The position numbers and the translations under genes are program-made. DNA of 64,000 nt from CAZSDU01 sp964429135 (GTDB lineage: Bacteria; Bacteroidota; Bacteroidia; Bacteroidales; FEN-979): positions 1-64,000 of the forward strand of contig CAYSAU010000008.1 in NCBI GenBank assembly GCA_964429135.1, in the 5' to 3' direction. Positions 52,546-61,608 of the stretch are shown here, in pieces (position 1 is the stretch's first letter; the number at the start of each line of letters is the position of its first letter). The notes under the pieces are model-generated. The model ran no database searches. It was not told the DNA's origin and saw only the letters and a program-made list of their open reading frames with translations.

Positions 52546-54487
52546 GAATTATATTCAGAAGCTTACCCCAGCCGGTCTGATCGTCACCCTGGGGATTGTT
52601 TTTGGGGATATCGGCACCTCGCCATTATATGTGATGAGGGCTATCGTTGCAGGAGGTGATCTCATAACCACCGAATATATACTGGGTGGTCTTTCCTGTA
52701 TTTTCTGGACCCTGACTATCCAGACCAGTCTGAAATACATCACCATTACCCTGCGTGCAGATAATAAGGGGGAAGGGGGTATTTTCTCTCTCTTTGCGCT
52801 CATCCGGAAACGCGCTAAATGGGCCTATCTGTTTGCCATTATCGGAGGTTGCACCCTGCTGGCCGATAGCATTATCACTCCGGCTATCACCATTGTCTCC
52901 TCAGTTGAGGGTATCCTCATCAAAAATCCACGAATACCTGTTGTTCCCATTGCTCTAATGATCATCACCCTTTTGTTTATGGTCCAGAAATTTGGCACCA
53001 AAATGATTGGAAAATCTTTCGGACCAATTATGTTTCTTTGGTTTTCAATGCTGGGTATTCTTGGAATTATTCAACTTCTTCTGTTCCCTAAAATTTTATA
53101 CGCGGTTAACCCCGTCTATGCCTTCAAATTTCTCACCCAGTATCCCCATGGTTTCATCCTGCTGGGTGCAGTTTTTTTATGTACAACCGGAGCCGATGCA
53201 CTGTATTCTGACCTGGGTCATTGCGGGCGGAAAAATATCCGTGTAACATGGGGCTTCGTGAAAGTCAGCCTACTCCTTAACTATTTCGGTCAGGGGGCAT
53301 GGATCCTGATGAATCCGGATTATATGACGGAATGGACCAATCCCTTCTTCGCCATTATGCCTTCCTGGTTTTTAATGTTCGGGATTACCCTTGCGACCAT
53401 TGCCGCCATTATCGCGAGCCAAGCCATGATCACCAGTTCATTTACCCTGATCAGTGAAGCGATTTCACTGAACTTCTGGCCCAAGGTTAAAATCAATTAC
53501 CCTACCAATATCAAAGGTCAGATGTATATTTCCAGTATCAACTGGATCCTCTATGCCTGCTGTGTCGGAGTGGTACTCTTTTTTCAGAAATCTGCCAATA
53601 TGGAGGCAGCCTATGGTCTGACCATCAATATCACCATGCTGATGACCACTGTCTTGCTGGGCGTATATCTTTATTACAAACACGTTCCGAAATATCTTCT
53701 CATCCTGTTCTTACTGGTTTACCTTTTTATTGAGGGATCATTTCTGGTTGCCAACCTGAATAAATTCCTGTATGGTGGATATATCACCATTTTTATCGGA
53801 AGTATTCTGTTCGTTATCATGTACATCTGGTTTCATGGTCGAAAAATTAAAAACAGTTTTATTGAATTTATCAGGATAGAAAATTATTTTGATATCCTGA
53901 GGGAACTCAGCAAGGACGAATCCATACCAAAATACGCAACCAATCTTGTTTTCCTTACCAAAGCCAATAAGATCACCGATATCGAATCGAAAATCATCTA
54001 TTCAATACTCAACAAGCAACCCAAACGAGCAGATACCTATTGGCTCTTGCATGTCGACATCCTTGATGAACCTCATGTACTGGAGTACAAGGTCACCAAA
54101 TTGAATGAAGGCGTCATTATAAAAGTGGATTTCAAGATCGGATTCAAGGTTCAACCCCGGGTTAACCTCTTCTTCCGTCAGGTTCTCGATGAGATGAACC
54201 ATAACCATGAGATCGATATGCTTAGTCATTATGATTCCCTTCGAAAATACCACGTCCTCAGCGATTTCCGTTTCGTCGTAATTGACCGTATCCAGAATTA
54301 TGATTTCGATTTTCCGCCCAGGGAACAATTCATCATGGATCTTTATGCCATTTTCAAACAATTCGGGATTACAGAAGTCAGGGCACTGGGGCTGGATACC
54401 AGCAATGTGACCATAGAAACGGTACCGCTCTATATCGACAAGGAGATACCTATTTTACTGACCAGAGACAATCAAACTATGCTTTAG
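52526..54487 (+). CDS. kup: Kup-type potassium uptake protein
   Basis: 653 residues with 12 TM helices (LTPAGLIVTLGIVFGDIGTSPLYVMRAIV is the start signature; also GGIFSLFALIRKRAKWAY, ADSIITPAITIVSSVEGI, TTGADALYSDLGHCGRKNIR) and a long cytoplasmic C-terminus. Imports K+ with protons. Converges on the transketolase subunit gene with an 11-base overlap. Confidence 0.96.
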   Translation: MTTSGNKNYIQKLTPAGLIVTLGIVFGDIGTSPLYVMRAIVAGGDLITTEYILGGLSCIFWTLTIQTSLKYITITLRADNKGEGGIFSLFALIRKRAKWAYLFAIIGGCTLLADSIITPAITIVSSVEGILIKNPRIPVVPIALMIITLLFMVQKFGTKMIGKSFGPIMFLWFSMLGILGIIQLLLFPKILYAVNPVYAFKFLTQYPHGFILLGAVFLCTTGADALYSDLGHCGRKNIRVTWGFVKVSLLLNYFGQGAWILMNPDYMTEWTNPFFAIMPSWFLMFGITLATIAAIIASQAMITSSFTLISEAISLNFWPKVKINYPTNIKGQMYISSINWILYACCVGVVLFFQKSANMEAAYGLTINITMLMTTVLLGVYLYYKHVPKYLLILFLLVYLFIEGSFLVANLNKFLYGGYITIFIGSILFVIMYIWFHGRKIKNSFIEFIRIENYFDILRELSKDESIPKYATNLVFLTKANKITDIESKIIYSILNKQPKRADTYWLLHVDILDEPHVLEYKVTKLNEGVIIKVDFKIGFKVQPRVNLFFRQVLDEMNHNHEIDMLSHYDSLRKYHVLSDFRFVVIDRIQNYDFDFPPREQFIMDLYAIFKQFGITEVRALGLDTSNVTIETVPLYIDKEIPILLTRDNQTML

Positions 54488-55460
54488 GGGTAGAAAAGGT
54501 CAGGTTTCCTTTATGTTTGATCACTTGAAGTGCCGAATTCACGATATCAGTAGTATCAAGACCATATTTTTTCATCAGCTCATCAGGCTTACCACTTTCA
54601 CCGAAACGGTCATTTACCGCGACCATTTCCATGGGTGTCGGGTGTTTTAAAGAAAGCAGTTGCGCAATGGAATCGCCCAGACCCCCGTTCCGCATATGTT
54701 CTTCGGCAGAAACAACACAACCCGTCTTTCTCACGGAAGCCAGGATAGCTTCCTCATCCAGAGGTTTAATAGTATGAAGGTTGATGATTTCAGCGGAGAT
54801 ACCTTGCTGTTCAAGAAGTTTACCTGCTTCCAGTGCCTTCCAGACCATATGCCCTGTTGCAAAAATGGAAACATCACTTCCTTCATTTAACAAGATTGCC
54901 TTCCCGATTATGAAGGTCATTCCCGGATCCGTGAAATTTGGCACCTTGGGACGGCCAAACCGCAAGTAAACAGGTCCGATATAATCGGCAATGGTTAAGG
55001 TGGCCGCTCTGGTTTGGTTGAAATCGCAGGGATTGATCACAACCATATTTGCCAGCATTTTCATCATCCCAATATCTTCGATGCACTGGTGGGTAGCCCC
55101 GTCTTCGCCGAGACTGATCCCGGCATGAGAGGCACAGACCTTGACATTCTTATTTGAATAGGCAATGGACTGACGGATCTGGTCGTACACCCTGGCTGTA
55201 GAGAAATTGGCAAAAGTTCCCGTGAAAGGTATTTTTCCTCCGATTGTAAATCCGGCTGCCATACCCATCATGTTTGCTTCAGCAATACCTACCTGAAAAA
55301 ACCGTTCGGGGAAAGCGCTGGCAAAAGCGTCCATCTTTAATGAACCTGTCAGGTCAGCACATAAGGCTACTACCTGGGGATTGGATTTTCCCAGTTCAAG
55401 CAGTGCTTCGCCAAACCCTGACCGGGTATCTTTTGATCCGTAATTCTGATATTCCTTCAT
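54477..55460 (-). CDS. Transketolase, C-terminal subunit
   Basis: 327 residues with the pyrimidine-binding and C-terminal domains: LGKSNPQVVALCADLTGSLKM, ERFFQVGIAEANMMGMAAGF, SHAGISLGEDGATHQ (conserved His) and the VSAEEHMRNGGLGDSIA tail. It needs the N-terminal subunit for the thiamine-diphosphate site. Unusually, a VWA protein gene (three bases upstream) separates it from that subunit's gene. Confidence 0.95.
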   Translation of the reverse strand: MKEYQNYGSKDTRSGFGEALLELGKSNPQVVALCADLTGSLKMDAFASAFPERFFQVGIAEANMMGMAAGFTIGGKIPFTGTFANFSTARVYDQIRQSIAYSNKNVKVCASHAGISLGEDGATHQCIEDIGMMKMLANMVVINPCDFNQTRAATLTIADYIGPVYLRFGRPKVPNFTDPGMTFIIGKAILLNEGSDVSIFATGHMVWKALEAGKLLEQQGISAEIINLHTIKPLDEEAILASVRKTGCVVSAEEHMRNGGLGDSIAQLLSLKHPTPMEMVAVNDRFGESGKPDELMKKYGLDTTDIVNSALQVIKHKGNLTFSTPKA

Positions 55461-55463
55461 GTA

Positions 55464-56870
55464 TTAATTCGGGTATAATTTTACATTGATGGTTTGTCCG
55501 GGTTCAACCCTGAATGATTTTTCAATAGTATAAGAAGCTTTATTGACAAATTTCGACCGGAAGACTACCCTGTAGGCTCCTGGTTGAAGATAAAGGGTTT
55601 CTTGCTGTTGAGGTGTATCTCTGAGATTATAAAGCCAGGTCAGACCGCTTTTATCCTCCAGGTAAACGCTGCCATAACCATTTGTAGCTCTCTGGATCAC
55701 TACAATTCCGGGCAAAGGAATTTCAACCGTGGTAGTCTGGCTTTGCATAATCTCCACCTCTTTTTGTATGATCCTTGGCAGGCAAAGAACTTCAATATCA
55801 TACATCCCGCAAAGATATTTTTCGATTTGATCAAATTGCTGAACATTAATGGTTGCTGAACTTCCATTTCTCCTGATGATAACGGGAAGATATTTCAGGG
55901 TGCTATTCACTCCTGCTCTGAAAGTCAGATAACCCTGAGGGGCATCAATGCCGATGGTAGTATGTTTCCCCGGGGTAAGCTTCACTGAATCTTTGTGTAC
56001 CGGGGGAATAGTATGCACCATTATGGTATAGGTCAGCAGTGGATCAATGTCGAGGGTATCAGGAAAACCCCTGGCATTAAAAGAGTGTATGAAATTATAC
56101 TTAATCTTGCCTGATACGTTATCATACAAAGTCATATTCACATTGGTTTCCGTCGGCTTACCGTAAATATCCAGAAGATTGATCTGCATTGTAGTCGGAT
56201 TCAGCGCTCTGGAGATGATCACTTTCAACGCTTCCCTGAATTCTTTTTCATTGGAAGCATCAAAATAAGTTCCCACACATTCGAATTGATCCCTGAAATC
56301 TTTTCCTATACCGACGATAAAAGGTTTGAGGGTTATTCCCTTTTTTTGAAGCTCCAGGGAAACTGCACAGGGATCTCCACCACATTCCTCTATCCCATCC
56401 GTGATGAGTATGATGATATTCCGGCAGTTATCGCAGCTTGGAAAATCCCCGGCTGCCTGTGATAGTGAAGAAGCAATCGGAGTAGTACCCTTTGGGCTGA
56501 TGGTTTTTAAAACATGCTTAATGCGAGGGATATTATCTTTGGCAAAAGGAACTTCCAGGCGTGTATCATTGCAATCCTGTGGCGGATATTGCTTTTGATG
56601 TCCATAAACCCTGAGAGCAAGTTCAAGGTTTGGCTGGTTGCGTAAACTATCGAGAAGCCCGGAAAATAACCTGACCGCGATATTGAATTTAGTATCGCTT
56701 TGCCATCGTCCATACATGCTTTGGGAAGCATCAAACACAAATAATATCCTTGTCGTCTGCTTAGGTTTTTCCTTCTCATTTGTTCCCTGTGCAAAAACAC
56801 CGTCAGGAAAAAACAGAAAAATCAATAAAACGAAAAATGACAAATAACCGGTGATAATTTTTTTTTGCAA
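55464..56870 (-). CDS. Secreted von Willebrand factor A-domain protein
   Basis: 468 residues; the frame starts at TTG and no ATG precedes the signal peptide (YLSFFVLLIFLFFPDGVFAQ). The VWA domain has a complete MIDAS: D47-x-S49-x-S51 (FDASQSMYG), Thr in SPKGTTPIAS and LITDGIEECGGDPC. The remaining 250 residues are beta-strand repeats rich in PEGA-like segments (GYLTFRAGVNSTLKY, LPGIVVIQRATNGYGSVYLED, LQPGAYRVVFRSKFVNKA). Predicted envelope adhesion or complex-assembly protein. Role between two transketolase genes unknown. Confidence 0.82.
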   Translation of the reverse strand: MQKKIITGYLSFFVLLIFLFFPDGVFAQGTNEKEKPKQTTRILFVFDASQSMYGRWQSDTKFNIAVRLFSGLLDSLRNQPNLELALRVYGHQKQYPPQDCNDTRLEVPFAKDNIPRIKHVLKTISPKGTTPIASSLSQAAGDFPSCDNCRNIIILITDGIEECGGDPCAVSLELQKKGITLKPFIVGIGKDFRDQFECVGTYFDASNEKEFREALKVIISRALNPTTMQINLLDIYGKPTETNVNMTLYDNVSGKIKYNFIHSFNARGFPDTLDIDPLLTYTIMVHTIPPVHKDSVKLTPGKHTTIGIDAPQGYLTFRAGVNSTLKYLPVIIRRNGSSATINVQQFDQIEKYLCGMYDIEVLCLPRIIQKEVEIMQSQTTTVEIPLPGIVVIQRATNGYGSVYLEDKSGLTWLYNLRDTPQQQETLYLQPGAYRVVFRSKFVNKASYTIEKSFRVEPGQTINVKLYPN

Positions 56871-56890
56871 ATCGTAAATCGATAATTTTT

Positions 56891-57736
56891 CTAATAATCT
56901 CCCTTCGTCTCTTTCAACTGTTCCAAGGCTTTTTCTAATTGTTCATGATCCGGCGGAATACCGTGCCATTCATGCTTATCCGACATAAAATCAACGCCAA
57001 ATCCCATCAGGGTATGCATCAGGATAAAAACAGGTTTACCTTTTCTGCTTAATTCTTTAACCTGATGAAGCGTATCCACGACTTCCTTCATATCGTTGCC
57101 ATTCATCTCCACCACCATCCAGCCAAAAGCCTCTAATTTCTCTGAAAGATTACCAAGGTCAAGAACATTTTGCAGGGGACCTTCGATTTGCTTTCTATTA
57201 TAATCCACCACCGCCACCAGATGATCAACACCCTTGGCACCAGCATACATAAATGCCTCCCAGTTCTGTCCTTCCTGAAGTTCTCCATCACCCATCAGAC
57301 AATAAACCATATGATCATCCAGGTTAAGCTTTTTAGCCAGTGCAGCCCCTATGGACACAGATAAACCCTGGCCCAGAGAACCGGAACTTATCCTAACACC
57401 CGGCAAGCCTTCACAACTTGCAGGGTGACCCTGAAGGCGTGAATTAAGCTTACGGAAACTGGCCAGTTCTGAAATTTCAAAATACCCATACCTGGCTAGT
57501 ACACTATACCAGCCGGCAGAAAGATGACCATTGGAAAGAAAGAACAAATCCTCCCCATATCCATTCATGTCGAATTTAGACGGATCAGGACGCATGATCT
57601 CAAAGTACAAGGCCACGAGAAAATCAGCTGCTCCCATGGGACCACCTACATGGCCTGATGAAGCATGATGGACCATACGAACAATATCACGGCGAACCTG
57701 GGATGCAATATTCTGAAGATCTGTTATAGAAAGCAT
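56891..57736 (-). CDS. Transketolase, N-terminal subunit
   Basis: 281 residues from the ATG at 57736; the longer frame begins inside the promoter box. Thiamine-diphosphate-binding half: HHASSGHVGGPMGAADFLVALYF, FFLSNGHLSAGWYSVLARYG, GSLGQGLSVSIGAA and LMGDGELQEGQNWEAFMYAG (GDG...N motif). Works with the C-terminal subunit in the pentose-phosphate pathway. The two halves straddle the VWA gene. Confidence 0.95.
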   Translation of the reverse strand: MLSITDLQNIASQVRRDIVRMVHHASSGHVGGPMGAADFLVALYFEIMRPDPSKFDMNGYGEDLFFLSNGHLSAGWYSVLARYGYFEISELASFRKLNSRLQGHPASCEGLPGVRISSGSLGQGLSVSIGAALAKKLNLDDHMVYCLMGDGELQEGQNWEAFMYAGAKGVDHLVAVVDYNRKQIEGPLQNVLDLGNLSEKLEAFGWMVVEMNGNDMKEVVDTLHQVKELSRKGKPVFILMHTLMGFGVDFMSDKHEWHGIPPDHEQLEKALEQLKETKGDY

Positions 57737-57787
57737 GAATATCTTTTTTAACGATGATGAATGAGCTGAATAAAAATGACGGAAAAA

Positions 57788-57795
57788 CAAAGATA
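57788..57795 (-). promoter_or_regulatory. Candidate -7 box TATCTTTG
   Basis: TAnnTTTG-type element on the minus strand, 51 bases before the transketolase ATG at 57736. It supports that start over the ORF-opening codon at 57790, which lies within the box. Confidence 0.45.
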
Positions 57796-57900
57796 TTGCA
57801 ATTAGCAGCCTGTTACTAAGGTATGTTAATAAAAACGGATAAGATTTAACACAGTTATCTTCATTTTTCTTTCTTTTGTACTGAAGAATAAACGCCGAAA

Positions 57901-60738
57901 GTGAAGAAAAATTTTTTTACCGTCCTGATATTCCTGATTTGTTTCATTACCTTGAGGGCTGAACATATTCCTGCTGATTCCTGCCGGATAGATTCCCTGT
58001 TACATACCCTCAGCCTTGAACAAAAAATCGCCCAGCTTTTAATGATCAGGGCGTATTCCGGGCGTGATTCAGTGTACGAGGACAGTCTTATGAGGATCGT
58101 CAGTGTTCATCAGCCGGGGGGGATCTGTTTTTTCAAAGGCAGTCCATACCGGCAAGCTGATTTTACTAACCGTTTGCAAAAAATTTCGCCCATCCCCTTA
58201 CTGGTTTCCATTGATGCCGAATGGGGTCTTGGAATGCGCCTCGATAGCGCCTTCTCCTATCCCCGTCAGATGGCATTGGGAGCGCTTCAGAACGATTCTC
58301 TGATTTACCGGATGGGATCACAAATAGCATTGGACTGCAAAAGATTAGGCATTCACATCAATTTTGCACCCGTCATTGATATCAACAATAACCCTAAAAA
58401 CCCTGTAATCAATTTCCGTTCCTTTGGGGAAAACCGTGAAAAAGTTGCATTCAAAGGCAGCATGTATATGAAAGGGATGCAGGATCATGGTATCATCGCC
58501 ACAGCCAAGCATTTTCCGGGACATGGAGATACGGAAACGGATTCACACTTCGCCCTTCCGATCATTGAACATTCCTTATCAAGGATTGATTCCCTCGAAC
58601 TATATCCTTTCCGTGCCTTGATCCGTGAGGAAGTGAAGGGGATCATGGTCGCTCATGTGTATTTTCCTGCCATGGATAGCTTGAAAAATACACCTGCAAC
58701 CCTATCAGAAAATATTGTCAGCGGTTTACTGAAAAATCGAATGGGTTATAAAGGAATCGTTTTCACCGATGCCCTCGATATGAAAGGAGTGACAAAAAAT
58801 GCGAAACCCGGTGAAATTGAGGTCAGGGCTTTAAAAGCAGGCAATGATATCCTGCTCCTTCCCCAAGACATTCCCAAAGCTATTCAGGGAATCAAGCAGG
58901 CTATCGAAAGCGGGATTCTTACCATAGATTTGATCGAACAGAAATGCAGAAAGGTACTTGGCATAAAGCATAACCTTCACCTCTGGGATCAGCCCCCCGT
59001 GAAGCTTAAAGGAATTACCGCTGACCTCAATCCTCCATGGGCTGAAGTGCTGACCGAAGAAATCTTCCGGAATTCCATCACCCTTGTCAAGAACGAATTG
59101 CAGTTGATTCCATTGACCTCGCTTGACAGCAGGAAGATTGCTTCCCTGTCACTGATGGATACCAACATCAATGTATTTCAATCCAACCTTTCCCGCTTTG
59201 CAAAGGTTGACCCATACTATCTCAGCGCCATTCCTGAGAAAGTTGTTGCCGACAGCCTCATCTCCCGGCTCTCGGCTTACGATATTCTGATCATCGGTAT
59301 TCAACGTGCCGGAGGTGCGCCCAGAGACAGTTTTGGCCTTCATCTGAAGATGCGAAGGTTTCTTGATACACTGACCTGTCATGGAAGAAATATCCTGACT
59401 GTCTTCGGAAACCCTTATGCACTTTCCTTTATCCAGAATACCAAAAATATGGAGAGTATACTGGTCACCTACCAGGACAACCCTTATACTCAGAAACTTG
59501 CAGCCGAACTGATCTTCGGCGGCATCGCAAGCAAGGGGAAACTCCCTGTTTCCTCCGGACTTTTCAAGGCAGGAAGTGGGGAAAACACCGGGAAATCCAG
59601 GATGGAATCGGTTATGCCGGAAAGTCTCGGGATCCCTTCCGAAGCCTTGGGTATAATCGATTCCATTGCCCAGAGCGGGATAGAAAAAAGAGCCTATCCA
59701 GGTTGCTCCATTCTGATCGCAAAAGAAGGCAAGATTTTCTATGAAAAAAGCTTTGGAACACCCCGTTATGAAGATACGGTCAGCGTCAAAACCAATGATC
59801 TGTACGATCTCGCTTCCATTACGAAGATCGCAGCCACAACCCTGGCGATCATGAAACTCTTCGACGAAGGGAAAATTCAACTGGATGACAGCCTTGGAAA
59901 ATACCTGCCGATGCTGAAAGGAAGTAACAAATCCGGTTTAAAAATCCGTGATATCATGGCACATCAGGCAGGACTTCAAGCCTGGATCCCTTTTTATGTA
60001 AAAACCCTGACGACGCATCGCAGTTTTCCTGCCGACAGCATATACCGGGACATCATTAATTCTCCGCTTCGCCCGGGTCACGAATATAAGTACAGTGATC
60101 TCGGCTTTTATTTACTTCGGCTGGTGGTTGAAAAAATAAGTGGGAAAAAGTTCCAGGATTACCTGCAGAGTTCGTTTTATCATCCGCTCGGACTACAAAC
60201 CATGGGCTTTAACCCCACAGAACGTTTTCCCCTTTCAAGGATAATGCCGACGGAATTTGATACCCTTTTCAGAAAGAAACTGGTTTGGGGAGAGGTTCAT
60301 GATCCTGGGGCTTTCATGCTCAAGGGAATTTCAGGCCATGCCGGTTTGTTTTCAGATACCTATGACCTGGCCGTGATCATGCAAATGTTGTTACAGGATG
60401 GATATTATGGGGAGAAACAGTACCTGAAGCCATCAAGCGTTCATGAATTTACAAAAGTGCAGTATCCTCAGAAAGGAAACCGAAGGGGACTTGGTTTCGA
60501 TAAACCCATGATTTATTATGCGCCCGATGGACCTGTTTGTGAAGCTGCTTCTCCCCTGAGTTTCGGACATTCAGGCTTTACTGGAACCTATGCCTGGGCT
60601 GATCCTCAGAACCATCTGATCTATATCTTTCTTTCCAACCGCGTTTATCCCAATGCCGGCAATCAGAAACTTTCCTCTCTGAACATCAGAACAAACATCC
60701 ATCAGGCGATTTATGAGTTGCTTGAAAAATATCCCTGA
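57901..60738 (+). CDS. GH3 beta-N-acetylhexosaminidase fused to serine hydrolase
   Basis: 945 residues, GTG start followed directly by a signal peptide (FTVLIFLICFITLRAE). The GH3 domain (about 30-560) is NagZ-like: KHFPGHGDTETDSHFALP with the catalytic Asp/His loop, and nucleophile Asp290 in FTDALDMKG. The C-terminal beta-lactamase-type domain (about 580-940) has Ser639-x-x-Lys642 (LASITKIA), YSDLGFYLLR and GHSGFTGTYAW. This two-enzyme fusion is known in Bacteroidota, where it is thought to trim peptidoglycan; it is exported, so it acts in the periplasm. Confidence 0.94.
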   Translation: MKKNFFTVLIFLICFITLRAEHIPADSCRIDSLLHTLSLEQKIAQLLMIRAYSGRDSVYEDSLMRIVSVHQPGGICFFKGSPYRQADFTNRLQKISPIPLLVSIDAEWGLGMRLDSAFSYPRQMALGALQNDSLIYRMGSQIALDCKRLGIHINFAPVIDINNNPKNPVINFRSFGENREKVAFKGSMYMKGMQDHGIIATAKHFPGHGDTETDSHFALPIIEHSLSRIDSLELYPFRALIREEVKGIMVAHVYFPAMDSLKNTPATLSENIVSGLLKNRMGYKGIVFTDALDMKGVTKNAKPGEIEVRALKAGNDILLLPQDIPKAIQGIKQAIESGILTIDLIEQKCRKVLGIKHNLHLWDQPPVKLKGITADLNPPWAEVLTEEIFRNSITLVKNELQLIPLTSLDSRKIASLSLMDTNINVFQSNLSRFAKVDPYYLSAIPEKVVADSLISRLSAYDILIIGIQRAGGAPRDSFGLHLKMRRFLDTLTCHGRNILTVFGNPYALSFIQNTKNMESILVTYQDNPYTQKLAAELIFGGIASKGKLPVSSGLFKAGSGENTGKSRMESVMPESLGIPSEALGIIDSIAQSGIEKRAYPGCSILIAKEGKIFYEKSFGTPRYEDTVSVKTNDLYDLASITKIAATTLAIMKLFDEGKIQLDDSLGKYLPMLKGSNKSGLKIRDIMAHQAGLQAWIPFYVKTLTTHRSFPADSIYRDIINSPLRPGHEYKYSDLGFYLLRLVVEKISGKKFQDYLQSSFYHPLGLQTMGFNPTERFPLSRIMPTEFDTLFRKKLVWGEVHDPGAFMLKGISGHAGLFSDTYDLAVIMQMLLQDGYYGEKQYLKPSSVHEFTKVQYPQKGNRRGLGFDKPMIYYAPDGPVCEAASPLSFGHSGFTGTYAWADPQNHLIYIFLSNRVYPNAGNQKLSSLNIRTNIHQAIYELLEKYP

Positions 60739-60744
60739 AATAAT

Positions 60745-60752
60745 TACTTTTG
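60745..60752 (+). promoter_or_regulatory. Candidate -7 box TACTTTTG
   Basis: TAnnTTTG-type box 16 bases before the TTG start of the membrane protein at 60769, placed just after the GH3 gene ends. Confidence 0.35.
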
Positions 60753-60768
60753 TTAAAATCTTTTTCAA

Positions 60769-61596
60769 TTGGCAATAAAATCAAAATTCTCGCCTATCCT
60801 CATCTGGTTCCTGGCTGTTTTATTCACCCTGACCATTGCCATATATCAGCGAATGACAGGCCCCACTTATCCCATACGTGGGAAGGTGGAAATTGAAAAA
60901 CAGGAAATTAAATACCGTCTCATTCGAACTTATGATGGAGCAGATGGTGCAAGCATTGACCTCTCTGTCCCAGATACTTCCATCACAGGAGAAATTGCTT
61001 TTCGCAGATTTAACAGCAATGACCCATGGATATCGAAACCCATGTTAAGGAAGGGTTCCTTGCTGACCGGGAAATTGCCACATCTGCCACCTGCCGGAAA
61101 GATGATGTACAAGGTCATACTGATCAGGGCCAATGTACATGTCTCTCTGAATGAAACTCCAGCGGTACTAAGGTATAAAGGCCAAGTTCCTGCTTATGCT
61201 TTATACCCCCATATTTTCTTTATTTTTTTAGCAATGTTATTTTCAACCCTCACCGGAATGATGGCTATCGCTCAAAGCAATAAAACCTACCGATATGCTT
61301 GGCTTACCGTCATCACCCTGCTGCTTGGCGGACTGATACTGGGACCTGTTGTTCAGAAATTTTCTTTCGGCGCTTTTTGGACCGGATGGCCTTTCGGACA
61401 TGATCTCACGGATAATAAATCACTGCTGGCCTTTCTTTTTTGGTCCATTGCACTTTCTGTTTTACATAAAAATCGTTATAACCGTACCTGGCCTATTCTT
61501 GCTTCCCTAATTCTGTTGGTGGTTTTCCTTATTCCGCATAGCGTCATGGGCTCTGAAATCGATTTCACCAAAGAACAGATTGAAACAACGAAATGA
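60769..61596 (+). CDS. Membrane protein of unknown function
   Basis: 275 residues; TTG start. An N-terminal TM helix (about 10-28), an exported beta-rich domain (30-135) with SITGEIAFRRFNSNDPW, then four TM helices (HIFFIFLAMLFSTLTGMMAI, YAWLTVITLLLGGLILGPV, LLAFLFWSIALSVL, ILASLILLVVFLIPHSVMG). The end segment FWTGWPFGHDLTDNKSLL is conserved-looking, but I do not recognise the family. Confidence 0.75.
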   Translation: MAIKSKFSPILIWFLAVLFTLTIAIYQRMTGPTYPIRGKVEIEKQEIKYRLIRTYDGADGASIDLSVPDTSITGEIAFRRFNSNDPWISKPMLRKGSLLTGKLPHLPPAGKMMYKVILIRANVHVSLNETPAVLRYKGQVPAYALYPHIFFIFLAMLFSTLTGMMAIAQSNKTYRYAWLTVITLLLGGLILGPVVQKFSFGAFWTGWPFGHDLTDNKSLLAFLFWSIALSVLHKNRYNRTWPILASLILLVVFLIPHSVMGSEIDFTKEQIETTK

Positions 61597-61608
61597 TAGA
61601 AAAAAACA

